64,000 nt of DNA, from positions 186,001-250,000 of the forward strand of contig NZ_JBPZHB010000002.1 in assembly GCF_051857545.1 (NCBI RefSeq), in the 5' to 3' direction. Positions 1 through 9,253 of this stretch are shown piece after piece (position 1 is the first letter of the stretch; every line of letters starts with the position of its first letter). This DNA comes from Larkinella sp051857545 (GTDB lineage: Bacteria; Bacteroidota; Bacteroidia; Cytophagales; Spirosomataceae). Below the pieces are notes generated by a model. That model was not told the DNA's origin and searched no databases. It saw nothing but the letters and a program-made list of their open reading frames with translations. The translations under genes and the position numbers were made by a program.

Positions 1-993
1 GTTCAATACAATTCGGATGTGCTGACCAACAAAACCGACCCGGCTTTTGCCGTAGATGCGGCTGGGGGCAACAACCTGCATTCGGTTTTTGGCGGTGGTG
101 GTGAAGGCTATCCGGGCACGAAAGGCCGGACGTCGGACTACAACCGGCACCAGCCTTTTCACATTACCAATCCGGCCATGTATCGGCTGTTCGATCCGGA
201 AAATGATTCACGATACGATCATAATTTTGTGGAAGTGGGTTATGCCTTATTGCCGGTTACCGGTTTCAAACCCTTGCCCGTCGTTAATCCGAATCTGAGA
301 GTTGACATCAAAGCGGGCGATACCGTCGTGTATTTTCGGCCCTGGAACAAACCGGCCACCTCCTTGAATGAACGCGGCATCGATTTGGGCGGCAAGAAGA
401 ATTATTCGGTGGTGAATCTGGATGAGTTTAGCGGAGGATACGGTTTTGTGAACGGCAGCGCGGTTAGCGTGAGCGGTTTTCCGTCGGACCAGCCGATGAT
501 GTGGAAGTTCTGGCAGCCCGGTATTGCCTATGGTGATGCATTTGGCACCTTCAACGAAGCGGTTTTCCGCTCGGCGGAAGCCTATCTGATTGCGGCCGAA
601 GCGCTGGTGAAAGGGGCGAAAAACGGGAAACTGGGCGGTGCCGAAGTGTATTACAACAAAGTGCTGGACCGGGCGCTGGTGAAAAAAGGGGCCGATCCGC
701 TATGTGCCAAAGAGCCGGGCAATGTAAAATCGCTGGAAGCGGTGTCGTACCGCGCCACGGCAGCCAACATCTCAATCGACCTGATTCTGGACGAACGCGC
801 CCGCGAACTCATGGGCGAATATTCCCGGTGGTTCGATCTGAAACGAACCGGCAAACTGGTCGAACGGGTGAAAAAATACAATCCCTGGGCGGCCAAAAGC
901 AACACGATCAAAGACATTCACTATTTGCGACCCATTCCGCAGGGCGAGATTGACCTGTCGTTTCCGGCCATGAAACAGAACGAAGGCTACTGA
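1..993 (+). CDS. SusD/RagB family outer-membrane lipoprotein, C-terminal part (5' end outside the window)
   Basis: The frame is open from base 1, so about 330 C-terminal residues are present and the lipoprotein signal is missing. The segment ERARELMGEYSRWFDLKR followed by TGKL, and the ending HYLRPIPQGEID, are hallmarks of the C-terminal half of SusD/RagB proteins. These surface lipoproteins cap a SusC TonB-dependent channel and bind glycans. The partner SusC would be expected upstream, outside the window. It is followed on the same strand by GH92, GH27 and sulfatase genes, which fits a polysaccharide-utilisation locus. A terminator-like hairpin follows the stop, so the enzymes may be transcribed separately. 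Family confidence is high; substrate is unknown. Confidence 0.93.
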   Translation, partial: VQYNSDVLTNKTDPAFAVDAAGGNNLHSVFGGGGEGYPGTKGRTSDYNRHQPFHITNPAMYRLFDPENDSRYDHNFVEVGYALLPVTGFKPLPVVNPNLRVDIKAGDTVVYFRPWNKPATSLNERGIDLGGKKNYSVVNLDEFSGGYGFVNGSAVSVSGFPSDQPMMWKFWQPGIAYGDAFGTFNEAVFRSAEAYLIAAEALVKGAKNGKLGGAEVYYNKVLDRALVKKGADPLCAKEPGNVKSLEAVSYRATAANISIDLILDERARELMGEYSRWFDLKRTGKLVERVKKYNPWAAKSNTIKDIHYLRPIPQGEIDLSFPAMKQNEGY

Positions 994-1012
994 TCCATAA
1001 CCCAATGCCAAA

Positions 1013-1040
1013 AAAGGGGAGCGGTTTTGCGTTCCCCTTT
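1013..1040 (+). terminator. Stem-loop terminator after susD
   Basis: The left arm AAAGGGGAGCG (1013-1023) pairs with the right arm CGTTCCCCTTT (1030-1040), with one G-T wobble and a 6-nt loop. The right arm ends in TTT, 20 bases after the susD stop codon. This resembles an intrinsic terminator. Confidence 0.6.
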
Positions 1041-1073
1041 CTAACCAGAGGATAGTCGTGTAGATTTGCCATC

Positions 1074-1161
1074 GGCCTGTTGCCCCGTTCCCCTAAAGGG
1101 GACTTGGACACGAAATCTTCGGATGCTAAAAGTCCCCTTTAGGGGAACGGGGCAACAGGCC
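1074..1161. repeat. 31-bp perfect inverted repeat upstream of the GH92 gene
   Basis: Bases 1074-1104 are the exact reverse complement of 1131-1161, separated by 26 bases. Each arm contains the smaller palindrome CCCCTAAAGGGG, so the structure is nested. It ends 29 bases before the GH92 start codon, so it could be a transcript-end hairpin, a leader structure or a miniature mobile palindrome. I see no obvious target-site duplication at its edges. Confidence 0.85.
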
Positions 1162-1190
1162 AATTCTGCACGCATAAGATTCACCTCAAT

Positions 1191-3572
1191 ATGTTTAAAT
1201 TTTCCTTCTACAGTCTCCTGTTTCTGCTGGTTCTGGAAATCGGAACAACGCCTTCGCTGGCGCAGAAAGACGCCCCAAAACCGGTCGATCTGGTAAATCC
1301 GCTGGTGGATGCGGCCAACTCCCGGTGGTTCTTTTTTAATTCGGCCAGCCGACCGTTCGGCATGGTCAATTTGAGCCCCGACAATGCCGTCAACGCCGAC
1401 TGGAACGCGGGTTACCGGTATCATCTCGACAGCATCAAATGTTTCAGCCATATCCACGGCTGGCAGTTGTCGGGGATTCCGGTGATGCCCACAACGGGCG
1501 AATTCAAGGGCCACCGGGGAGCCAGTCAGTACGGTTCGCCGTTTTCGCACGCCAGCGAAGTCATCAAAGCGGGGTATCATAAGGTGGTGCTGGATCGGTA
1601 CAATATCACCGCCGAACTGACCTCGACTACCCGGGTCGGTTTTCACAAATACACCTTTCCGGCCTCGGCTCAAAGCCACATTCTGTTTGATTTTTCGACG
1701 TTTCTGGGGCCGTCCGATACGCAGAAGGGATCCGTGAAAAAGGTTAGCAATCAGGAGATTGAAGGCTACGCCATCATGGCCCCGACCATTCGCCGACCCA
1801 AAACGCTGACGGTATTTTTCGTGGCGGTTTTTGACAAACCGTTTGAGTCTTTCAAAGGCTGGCGAAACGGTACGCTGGAAACGCCCGGCGACCTGATCGA
1901 GGGCGAACGCACGGGAGCCTACCTCAGTTTCAAAACCGGAGCGGGTGAAATCCGGAAAATGAAAGTGGCGATTTCGTACGTCAGCGAAGCCCAGGCCCGG
2001 CTGAACCTGACGGCCGAACTGCCGCATTGGGATTTTGAAAAAACCGTGCAGGAAAGCCGCACCGACTGGAACACCTGGCTGAGCCGGATCGAGGTGCAGG
2101 GCGGCACCGAAACCGAACGCAGCCGCTTTTACACCGATTTGTGGCATGCCTTGCAGGGACGACGGATCATTTCTGACGTTAATGGGAAATACAGTGACAT
2201 GACCGGTCCCGAACGGCGCATCAGACAGATTCCGTTGGATGCCAACGGGAAGCCCCAATTCAATCACCACAATTTCGATTCGATGTGGGGAGCACAGTGG
2301 TCGCTCAACACGCTCTGGCACCTGGTTTACCCCGAAGTGACGGAATCGTTCGTGAATTCGATGCTGCTGATGTACGACGATGGCGGGCTGATTCCGCGCG
2401 GACCGGCGGGCGGCAACTACACCTATGTGATGACAGGGGCTTCGTCTACCCCGTTCATTGTCAGTGCGTATCTGAAAGGAATCAAAGGCTTTGATCACCA
2501 GAAAGCCTACGAAGGTTTGCGGAAAAACCACTTCCCCGGCGGTATGATGAGCAAAGCGGGGTATGAGCACAACACGTTTAAAGGCGGTGGTATTGAATAC
2601 TATATGGAACGCGGGTATGTGCCGCACCCGATGGGCAAAACCCGTTACGGTTTTCATCAGGACGGTTCTACGCAGACGCTGGAATATGCCTATCAGGATT
2701 ACACGCTGGCGCAGATGGCGAAGAAACTGGGCAAAACGGATGATTACGGCCTGTTTATGAAGCGGGCTGAAAATTACAAGAACATCTGGAACCCCGAACT
2801 GGGCTGGATGTGGAACCGGACGCTGGACGGGAAATGGGGTGAACCCGCCGATATTTTGCGGTACGACAATGGCTGGGAAGAAGGCAATGCGGCCCAATAC
2901 ACCTGGTTTGTGCCGCACGATGTACAGGGCCTGATCAAGCTGATGGGTGGTCGGGAAGCCTTCACGGCCAAGCTGAACAGTTCGTTTGAAAAAGCCGAAA
3001 AACACGATTTTGTTTCGGGGAAATCGCACGACAAAGAGACGCTGGAGGAGTTGCGCCGGGTGTTTATCAACTACGGCAATCAGCCCTGCATGCAGACGCC
3101 TTTTCTGTTCAATTACGCCGGTTCGCCCTGGCTGACGCAACACTGGACGCGGCAGATTATCGAGAAAGTCTACAGCGGTATTTCGCCCGATTTTGGCTAC
3201 AGTGGCGACGAAGATCAGGGATTGATGGGCAGTTTGTCGGTTTTGCTGAAAACCGGTTTGTTTTCGACCAACGGCGGCACGACGCCCGATCCGTTTTACG
3301 AAATCAGTAGCCCGCTTTTCAACAAAATTACGATTCACCTCAATCCCAGGTATTACAAAGGGAAGCAGTTTGTGATGGAAGCAAAAAACAACTCGGCTCA
3401 GAACCTGTACATCCAGTCGGCGCAATTGAACGGCAGAGCCCTCGAAAAGCCTTGGGTGACGCACGAAACCGTCGTCAACGGCGGAACCCTGCGGCTGCAA
3501 ATGGGCGCAAAACCGAATAAAGCCTGGGGCAGCAAACCAGAGCAGGCACCGGTGTCGATGTCGTCGAAGTAG
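1191..3572 (+). CDS. GH92 family exo-alpha-mannosidase, exported
   Basis: This 793-aa protein has an N-terminal signal peptide ending near TPSLAQ (about residue 25). It shows the GH92 architecture: an N-terminal beta-sandwich (about 30-290) and a catalytic (alpha/alpha)6 barrel (about 300-790). Family landmarks are the NFDSMWGAQWSL segment (361-372), GWEEGN (561-566, containing the proposed acid Glu) and GDEDQG (672-677, containing the proposed base Asp). GH92 enzymes are calcium-dependent exo-mannosidases that remove terminal alpha-mannose, usually alpha-1,2 or alpha-1,3 linked, from glycans. Length is usual for the family. It precedes the alpha-galactosidase and sulfatase on the same strand. 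Exact linkage preference cannot be read from the sequence. Confidence 0.94.
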   Translation: MFKFSFYSLLFLLVLEIGTTPSLAQKDAPKPVDLVNPLVDAANSRWFFFNSASRPFGMVNLSPDNAVNADWNAGYRYHLDSIKCFSHIHGWQLSGIPVMPTTGEFKGHRGASQYGSPFSHASEVIKAGYHKVVLDRYNITAELTSTTRVGFHKYTFPASAQSHILFDFSTFLGPSDTQKGSVKKVSNQEIEGYAIMAPTIRRPKTLTVFFVAVFDKPFESFKGWRNGTLETPGDLIEGERTGAYLSFKTGAGEIRKMKVAISYVSEAQARLNLTAELPHWDFEKTVQESRTDWNTWLSRIEVQGGTETERSRFYTDLWHALQGRRIISDVNGKYSDMTGPERRIRQIPLDANGKPQFNHHNFDSMWGAQWSLNTLWHLVYPEVTESFVNSMLLMYDDGGLIPRGPAGGNYTYVMTGASSTPFIVSAYLKGIKGFDHQKAYEGLRKNHFPGGMMSKAGYEHNTFKGGGIEYYMERGYVPHPMGKTRYGFHQDGSTQTLEYAYQDYTLAQMAKKLGKTDDYGLFMKRAENYKNIWNPELGWMWNRTLDGKWGEPADILRYDNGWEEGNAAQYTWFVPHDVQGLIKLMGGREAFTAKLNSSFEKAEKHDFVSGKSHDKETLEELRRVFINYGNQPCMQTPFLFNYAGSPWLTQHWTRQIIEKVYSGISPDFGYSGDEDQGLMGSLSVLLKTGLFSTNGGTTPDPFYEISSPLFNKITIHLNPRYYKGKQFVMEAKNNSAQNLYIQSAQLNGRALEKPWVTHETVVNGGTLRLQMGAKPNKAWGSKPEQAPVSMSSK

Positions 3573-3624
3573 AATATCGTTTGATGAATGGGTATGAAAC
3601 GGATGGAAAATCAGCGACACGTAA

Positions 3625-5655
3625 ATGAGTAAACTGCCGGGCTTGTTATTGGCGTGGGTGCTATGCGTTGGCACAACGGCCTATTCCCAGAAAACCAGCG
3701 TCATCTGGCTGGATGATCTGCTGATTCAAACCTTTTCCGAGGGCATTCGTCCGGTGACGGCGAAACGAAATTACAGCAACGATTCGATGCGGATCAACCG
3801 GACGTATTTCAGCCGGGGCGTCGGGGCGCAAAGCGTTAGCGTGCTGGCGTTTTACCTGAATAAAAATGCCACGCGGTTCAGTGCCGTGATTGGAGCCGAT
3901 GATCTGGGAAATACAGAAATTCCGGTCAAATTCTACGTCATCGGCGACCGGAAGATCCTTTTTGAAAGCCGGGAAATGAAGGTGGGCGACGCTCCCCAGA
4001 AGGTTGAGGTAGACCTGACGGGGATCGAACGGCTGGGCCTGTTGATCACCGATCCGGTCGGTGGTTCCAACAACAAACGAACCTACGCCAACTGGGCCAA
4101 TGCGCAGTTGATCATGAAAGGCGAAAACCGCCCTGAACACCTTCCGAATACCGGCGAAAAATACATTCTGACGCCCAAACCGGGCGAAAAACCCCGGATC
4201 AATTCTGCAAAAATCGTCGGAGCCACACCCGGAAATCCGTTTCTGTACACCATTGCCACAACGGGAAAACGCTCCATGCTTTTTTCAGCCACGGGTTTAC
4301 CGTCCGGGTTAATACTGGATCGTAAAACCGGCATTATTACGGGAAAAGTCAGCCAGCGCGGCACGTACAAAACCACGCTGAAAGCCAAAAACTCGCTGGG
4401 TGAAGCGACCCGGAGCCTGACGATCAAGATCGGTGATACGATTGCGCTGACGCCACCCATTGGCTGGAACGGCTGGAATTCGTGGGAAACGCGGATTGAC
4501 CGGGAAAAAGTAATCGCGTCGGCCGACGCCATGGTGAAGATGGGCCTGATCGATCACGGCTGGACGTACATCAACATCGACGATGCCTGGCAGGGTGTCC
4601 GGGGTGGGCCGCTAAACGCCCTGCAGCCGAACGAAAAGTTTCCGGATTTCAAGGGCATGGTGGATTATATTCACGGGCTGGGCTTGAAAGCGGGGCTGTA
4701 TTCGACGCCCTATATTTCCAGTTACGGCGGTTATGTTGGGGCTTCCTCCGATTTTGCAAAGGGCGGAGAATCGCACGAGTCGATTAGGGTAAATCGACGC
4801 GCGTTCAATCACATCGCTCCTTACCGGTTCGAAACCGAGGATGCCCGGCAAATGGCCGAATGGGGCATTGATTTCCTGAAATACGACTGGCGGATCGATG
4901 TCAACTCGACCGAACGGATGTCGACGGCGCTGCGGCAATCGGGTCGGGATATTGTGTTCAGTTTGTCCAACTCGGCCCCGTTTGCCAACGTGACCGACTG
5001 GATGCGGTTATCAAACATGTACCGCACCGGCCCCGACATCCGGGATAGCTGGACGAGCCTGTACCAACTGGCGTTTACGCTCGACAAATGGGCACCTTAC
5101 AACGGCCCCGGCCACTGGAACGACCCCGACATGATGATTGTGGGCAATGTAGCGACCGGGCCTGAAATCCATCCGACGCGCCTGACGCCCGACGAACAAT
5201 ACAGCCACGTGAGCCTGTTTAGCTTACTGTCAGCACCTTTGCTCATCGGTTGCCCCATTGAGCAACTGGACGCGTTTACCCTGAATTTGCTGACCAACGA
5301 CGAAGTCATCGAAATCAATCAGGATCCGCTGGGGAAATCGGCCCGGTTGGTGCGGGAGGAGAATGGTGTACAAATCTGGCTCAAACCGCTGGAAGACGGT
5401 TCGTTTGCGGTCGGCCTGTTCAACGTTGCGGAGTATGGCAAAACGCCCGAATCGTTTTTTCGCTGGGGGGATGAGACGGCGAAAATCTTTACATTTGACC
5501 TGGCTAAAGCGGGGCTGAAAGGCAACTACCGGCTGCGCGATGTGTGGCGGCAAAAGGATCTTGGTGTGTTTGAAAAGACATTCAAAACCGATATTCGGCA
5601 TCATGGGGTGGCGCTGTTCAGGCTGTTTGCGCTCAATTCGCGTTCCTATCCTTAA
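3625..5655 (+). CDS. GH27-type alpha-galactosidase with N-terminal NPCBM-like and Ig-like domains
   Basis: This 676-aa protein has a signal peptide (about 1-21, ending TTAYSQ). Residues about 25-165 look like an NPCBM carbohydrate-binding domain, and about 190-270 like a putative Ig domain (FSATGLPSGLILDRKTGIITG region). The GH27 barrel starts at PPIGWNGWNSWE (278-289). IDFLKYDWR (415-423) places the nucleophile at Asp421, GPDIRDSW (469-476) matches the acid/base segment (probably Asp471), and NDPDMM (499-504) is also conserved. The predicted role is release of terminal alpha-galactose in the periplasm or at the surface. It lies 52 bases after the GH92 gene and 11 bases before the sulfatase, so co-transcription is likely. 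Confidence 0.92.
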   Translation: MSKLPGLLLAWVLCVGTTAYSQKTSVIWLDDLLIQTFSEGIRPVTAKRNYSNDSMRINRTYFSRGVGAQSVSVLAFYLNKNATRFSAVIGADDLGNTEIPVKFYVIGDRKILFESREMKVGDAPQKVEVDLTGIERLGLLITDPVGGSNNKRTYANWANAQLIMKGENRPEHLPNTGEKYILTPKPGEKPRINSAKIVGATPGNPFLYTIATTGKRSMLFSATGLPSGLILDRKTGIITGKVSQRGTYKTTLKAKNSLGEATRSLTIKIGDTIALTPPIGWNGWNSWETRIDREKVIASADAMVKMGLIDHGWTYINIDDAWQGVRGGPLNALQPNEKFPDFKGMVDYIHGLGLKAGLYSTPYISSYGGYVGASSDFAKGGESHESIRVNRRAFNHIAPYRFETEDARQMAEWGIDFLKYDWRIDVNSTERMSTALRQSGRDIVFSLSNSAPFANVTDWMRLSNMYRTGPDIRDSWTSLYQLAFTLDKWAPYNGPGHWNDPDMMIVGNVATGPEIHPTRLTPDEQYSHVSLFSLLSAPLLIGCPIEQLDAFTLNLLTNDEVIEINQDPLGKSARLVREENGVQIWLKPLEDGSFAVGLFNVAEYGKTPESFFRWGDETAKIFTFDLAKAGLKGNYRLRDVWRQKDLGVFEKTFKTDIRHHGVALFRLFALNSRSYP

Positions 5656-5666
5656 ACATTCACAAA

Positions 5667-7199
5667 ATGATCAGATTTTTCAGTTTAGGCGTATTGATTT
5701 GTGGGATGGCCGGTTTTTTAATCGGCATGAATCCATCACAACCCGACAAAAAGCAGCCGCCCAACATCGTCTACATTCTGGCGGATGATTTGGGGTATGG
5801 CGACGTGTCGGTGTATAATCCGGAAGGGCAGATCAAGACGCCCCAGATCGACAAACTGGCGTCGGAGGGCATGCGGTTTACGGACGCGCATTCGCCCTCA
5901 TCGGTTTGTACGCCCACGCGCTACGGTTTGCTGACCGGCCGCTACCCCTGGCGGAGCCGTCTGCCGGTCGGGGTGTTGCGGGGGTATAGCCGGACGCTGA
6001 TCGAAGCCGATCGCCCAACGGTGGCTTCGTTGTTGAAAAGCCAGGGGTATCAAACGGCGGTTATTGGTAAATGGCATTTGGGGCTGGATTGGGAAGTGCA
6101 AAAGGGCCGTGAAGCGGTTTTGACGGCGGAAGGATACGGCATTAAAACCGAAATGAATCCCGATGATATTGATTTTTCGCGGGAACCGGCGCAGGGGCCG
6201 AAAACCGTTGGCTTCGACTATTCCTACATCCTGCCGGCTTCGCTCGATATGCCGCCCTATTGTTACCTTGAAAACCAGAAACTCACCGACTTGCCGACGG
6301 GTTACACCGACGGTAATAAGCTGGAAACCGGCTATACCGGCCCGTTCTGGCGCGAAGGCAAGAAGGCTCCCTCATTCGATTTCTATGGCGTACTACCCAC
6401 GTTTGTGTCCAAAGCCGTAGCTTTCCTGAAAAAGCAGTCGACGCAAAAACCGTTCTTTCTGTATCTTCCACTGGCGGCTCCGCACACGCCCTGGGTGCCG
6501 ACCGGCGATTATACCGGGAAGTCGAAAGCCGGGGAATACGGCGATTTTGTTCAGCAGGTGGATGCCGCCGTCGGGGAGGTTCTGCGAACGCTGGCCGAAT
6601 CGGGACTTGCTGACAATACGATCGTTCTGTTTGCGAGCGATAACGGCCCCTACTGGCGGGAAAATTTTGTGAAGCAGTTCAACCACAAAGCGGCTGGCGG
6701 ATTTCGGGGCATGAAAGGCGACGCGTTTGAAGGCGGCCACCGCATTCCGTTTATCGTTCGCTGGCCGGGTCACGTAAAACCGGGAACGACCAGCGCGGCC
6801 ACCACCACCTTAACCAACCTGATGGCGACCTGTAATGACGTGCTTGGACTGAAAAACCGGACTGCCATGCCCGAAGACAGCTACAGCATTTTACCCGTGT
6901 TGCTGGGTAAAGCCAGCCAGGTTGCCGATCAACCGGCCGTGGTGCACAGTTCATCCATCGGTTTTTTTGCGATTCGAAAAGGCGACTGGAAGTTGATCGA
7001 AGGGCTGGGCTCGGGCGGTTTTACGGAACCCAGACAGATCAAAGCACCAGCGGAGCAGGGGAGCAAAGGGCAGCTCTACAATCTGGCCACGGATGGTGCG
7101 GAGACCACTGACCTTTATCAGCAGAATCCCGAAAAAGTGCGGGAATTAACGGACTTATTGGTCAAAATCCGGCAAAGCAAAACGCGGGTTTCGCGTTGA
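5667..7199 (+). CDS. Formylglycine-dependent sulfatase (arylsulfatase family), exported
   Basis: This 510-aa protein has a hydrophobic N-terminus acting as a signal or anchor. NIVYILADDLGYGD (33-46) supplies metal-binding Asp40/Asp41. The sulfatase signature SVCTPTRYGLLTGR (79-92) places the residue to be converted to formylglycine at Cys81, so an FGE-type maturase is needed (not in the window). IGKWHLGL and ASDNGPYWRE are further conserved active-site segments. It hydrolyses sulfate esters, probably on the glycan attacked by the neighbouring glycosidases. It starts 11 bases after the GH27 gene. Its stop lies 5 bases from the end of the convergent histidine kinase gene, with no terminator visible between them. 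Confidence 0.94.
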   Translation: MIRFFSLGVLICGMAGFLIGMNPSQPDKKQPPNIVYILADDLGYGDVSVYNPEGQIKTPQIDKLASEGMRFTDAHSPSSVCTPTRYGLLTGRYPWRSRLPVGVLRGYSRTLIEADRPTVASLLKSQGYQTAVIGKWHLGLDWEVQKGREAVLTAEGYGIKTEMNPDDIDFSREPAQGPKTVGFDYSYILPASLDMPPYCYLENQKLTDLPTGYTDGNKLETGYTGPFWREGKKAPSFDFYGVLPTFVSKAVAFLKKQSTQKPFFLYLPLAAPHTPWVPTGDYTGKSKAGEYGDFVQQVDAAVGEVLRTLAESGLADNTIVLFASDNGPYWRENFVKQFNHKAAGGFRGMKGDAFEGGHRIPFIVRWPGHVKPGTTSAATTTLTNLMATCNDVLGLKNRTAMPEDSYSILPVLLGKASQVADQPAVVHSSSIGFFAIRKGDWKLIEGLGSGGFTEPRQIKAPAEQGSKGQLYNLATDGAETTDLYQQNPEKVRELTDLLVKIRQSKTRVSR

Positions 7200-7204
7200 G
7201 GAGT

Positions 7205-8899
7205 TCATTTGGCCGGAACGGCCACAGTCACACTTTGGGGCAGAAATACCGTAAATATGGCTCCCTGACCGGGTTGCGACTGGGCCGCGATGGTGCCACC
7301 GTGCATCTCAGCCACTTTCTTGCAAATGGTCAGTCCGATGCCCGTGCCGGCATATAAGTCTTTGCCGTGCAGCCGTTGGAAAAGCTGAAAAATCCGGTTG
7401 TGATACCGTTCGTCGAAACCAATGCCGTTGTCTTCCACGCTGATGGCCAGGTACGACGGTTCCCGTTGCCGCATTGGAACCGGAATGTCGAAAATGGTGA
7501 CGTCCCGGGCGGAAATCCGCACCTGCGGAAGGCGGTCGGGTGCGATAAATTTCAGGGCATTCGAGAGGAGGTTCTGGAACAGTTGCCGCAGTTGCAGCGG
7601 ATTGCCGTAGATGGTGGGCAAACAGCCAACGAAAACCTGCGTCTTTTTTTCACGAATGCTTAGTTCCAAATCGCCCAATACCTCTTTAACCAGCGCGTTG
7701 AGGTCGACCTGCCGAAAGGGCTGGTGGTGCGTGTTCAGCCGCGAATAGGCCAAAATATCCTTGATCAGAACGTGCATGCGTTCGGCTGCGTGGTGCATCC
7801 GCTGAATCAAATCCTGGGCCGTTGGGTTTAGCTCATTGGCAAACTGTTCGACCAGCAGCGTTCCGAAAGACTGAATTTTTCGTAAGGGTTCCTGCAAATC
7901 ATGGGAAGCTATGTAGGCAAACTCGGCCAGTTCCTGGTTGCTGCGGTTCAGTTCGCCAATGTTCAGTTTCAGTTCGTGCTGATATTGTTCCAGTTTCTTT
8001 TTGGTTTCGGTCAGCTCGCGGTTGTCCTGCAAGGTTCGCTCCACCATTTTCTGGGCCTGAATATCCACCAGAAAACCGCTCCAGTACAGAACTTCCTTCT
8101 TTTCATCCAGCAGCGCGGTGGCAGTCATCCGGTGCCAGACGTAAGCACCCGTTTCGGCATTCCGGATTCGGATTTCGATCTGGAACGCGTGGTTGGCCGA
8201 AGCGGTTTCGGCCCATTTTTCCCACCATACGGCTGCGTCGTCTTCATATAGAACCGTCTCCCATTTCGTTTTATTCAACTGGCTGACCGATTCGCCGGTG
8301 TATTTTCGCAGCCATTCGTTGGCATACAGGAGTTTCCCTTTCGCCGTGGCCGTAAAAATCATGAGTGGCAACGAATCGCTCAACACCTGATACTGGCGTT
8401 CTGACGAGCGAAGTCGCTCAGCCAGTTCCTGTAGCTGGTTGTTTTTCCGTTTGATTTCATCGGCTACCAGTTCGGTCGGCTCGGAGTTGAAGTGGTGCTT
8501 CCAGAGTGCCACGTTGGTTTCATAGACGCACTGATCGGCTAAAACCGGAATACTGAGCTGTACTTCTGAGCCTTTTTCGGATTTGTAAATCTGAACCTCA
8601 TCCACCAGGCGGCTGGCCACCTCGATCCGTTCATTTTTTTGTCCGGTAATGGCACTGCGACTGTCACTGATTTTGGCCATAATCCGGGCTTTGGAGCCGT
8701 TTGGGGGCACAATACCGAGCGTCAGGGATGCATCGCTGCCATGCTGGAGGGCATCGCGGGAAACTTCTAAAACCGCCGTTGCAAAAGTCGTTTGGACCAC
8801 GAGTGAAAGCCCCGCCAGTTCGCCCAGTTTCAACGTGCGTTTATGCGCCAGAATTAGATCCTGCTCATCATCCAGCGAAACTTTAGCGAGTTCGTACAT
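7205..8899 (-). CDS. PAS-domain sensor histidine kinase with an N-terminal RsbT-like ATPase domain
   Basis: About 564 aa from the ATG at 8899, chosen because MYELAKVSLDDEQDLI begins the first domain; an upstream in-frame ATG at 8947 would add 16 residues. Residues about 1-115 resemble the RsbT/RsbW-type ATPase fold (segment AVLEVSRDALQHG). About 155-285 is a PAS/PAC sensor with a following coiled coil. A HisKA domain follows with the phospho-acceptor in IASHDLQEPLRK, then a HATPase with LFQNLLSNALKF (N box) and VEDNGIGFDE (G1 box), and GTGIGLTICKK near the end. No membrane segment is evident, so it is probably cytoplasmic. No response regulator gene is adjacent. It is convergent with the sulfatase. 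Confidence 0.88.
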   Translation of the reverse strand: MYELAKVSLDDEQDLILAHKRTLKLGELAGLSLVVQTTFATAVLEVSRDALQHGSDASLTLGIVPPNGSKARIMAKISDSRSAITGQKNERIEVASRLVDEVQIYKSEKGSEVQLSIPVLADQCVYETNVALWKHHFNSEPTELVADEIKRKNNQLQELAERLRSSERQYQVLSDSLPLMIFTATAKGKLLYANEWLRKYTGESVSQLNKTKWETVLYEDDAAVWWEKWAETASANHAFQIEIRIRNAETGAYVWHRMTATALLDEKKEVLYWSGFLVDIQAQKMVERTLQDNRELTETKKKLEQYQHELKLNIGELNRSNQELAEFAYIASHDLQEPLRKIQSFGTLLVEQFANELNPTAQDLIQRMHHAAERMHVLIKDILAYSRLNTHHQPFRQVDLNALVKEVLGDLELSIREKKTQVFVGCLPTIYGNPLQLRQLFQNLLSNALKFIAPDRLPQVRISARDVTIFDIPVPMRQREPSYLAISVEDNGIGFDERYHNRIFQLFQRLHGKDLYAGTGIGLTICKKVAEMHGGTIAAQSQPGQGAIFTVFLPQSVTVAVPAK

Positions 8900-9253
8900 A
8901 ACAGAAACAGGGTATGTTCTATGGCTGCCAGCGAATAAATGGTTCACCCACCGTAGTTTTTATAAAAGGCCATTACCGTAAAAATATCCTCTTGTGAGTC
9001 GGGAGAAATAGGTTGATAATTCCGAAAAAGACGATCTGGTCAGTGTGTCGGTTATGTCTGTTAAAACAGCTAAGTTGCTGATTTTGTTTAAAGTGAATCC
9101 GGATGCCGATCCGGTCGGCAACAACGGAAACGGGTGTTTTTTTGAAAACTATTTTCCAGCATCCCGAAATCGAAACGGTTTTTTGTCCCGTACTTGCAAG
9201 TGGAGAAAAGGCGTCTGTTGGAAGGTGAATTGGTTATCGAAAACAGGAGAATT
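8900..9253. other. 354-bp intergenic region between divergent genes
   Basis: It separates the starts of the histidine kinase (minus) and the GH43-like gene (plus) and must hold both promoters. I see no ORF with coding character and no clear TAnnTTTG box. A short palindrome GCCGA-N5-TCGGC lies near 9105-9119. AGGAGA at 9245-9250 is a credible ribosome-binding site for the plus-strand gene. Confidence 0.4.

Noticed and set aside
1041..3674. An 877-codon open frame on the minus strand opposite the GH92 gene
   Set aside because: It is the antisense of a clear GH92 coding sequence; the translation is rich in His, Arg, Gly and Phe with no domain. Similar antisense frames at 21411-22721 and 47351-48685 were rejected for the same reason.
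9105..9119. Short palindrome GCCGA-N5-TCGGC in the kinase/GH43 spacer as an operator
   Set aside because: It is short, unique in this window and easily expected by chance at this GC content.
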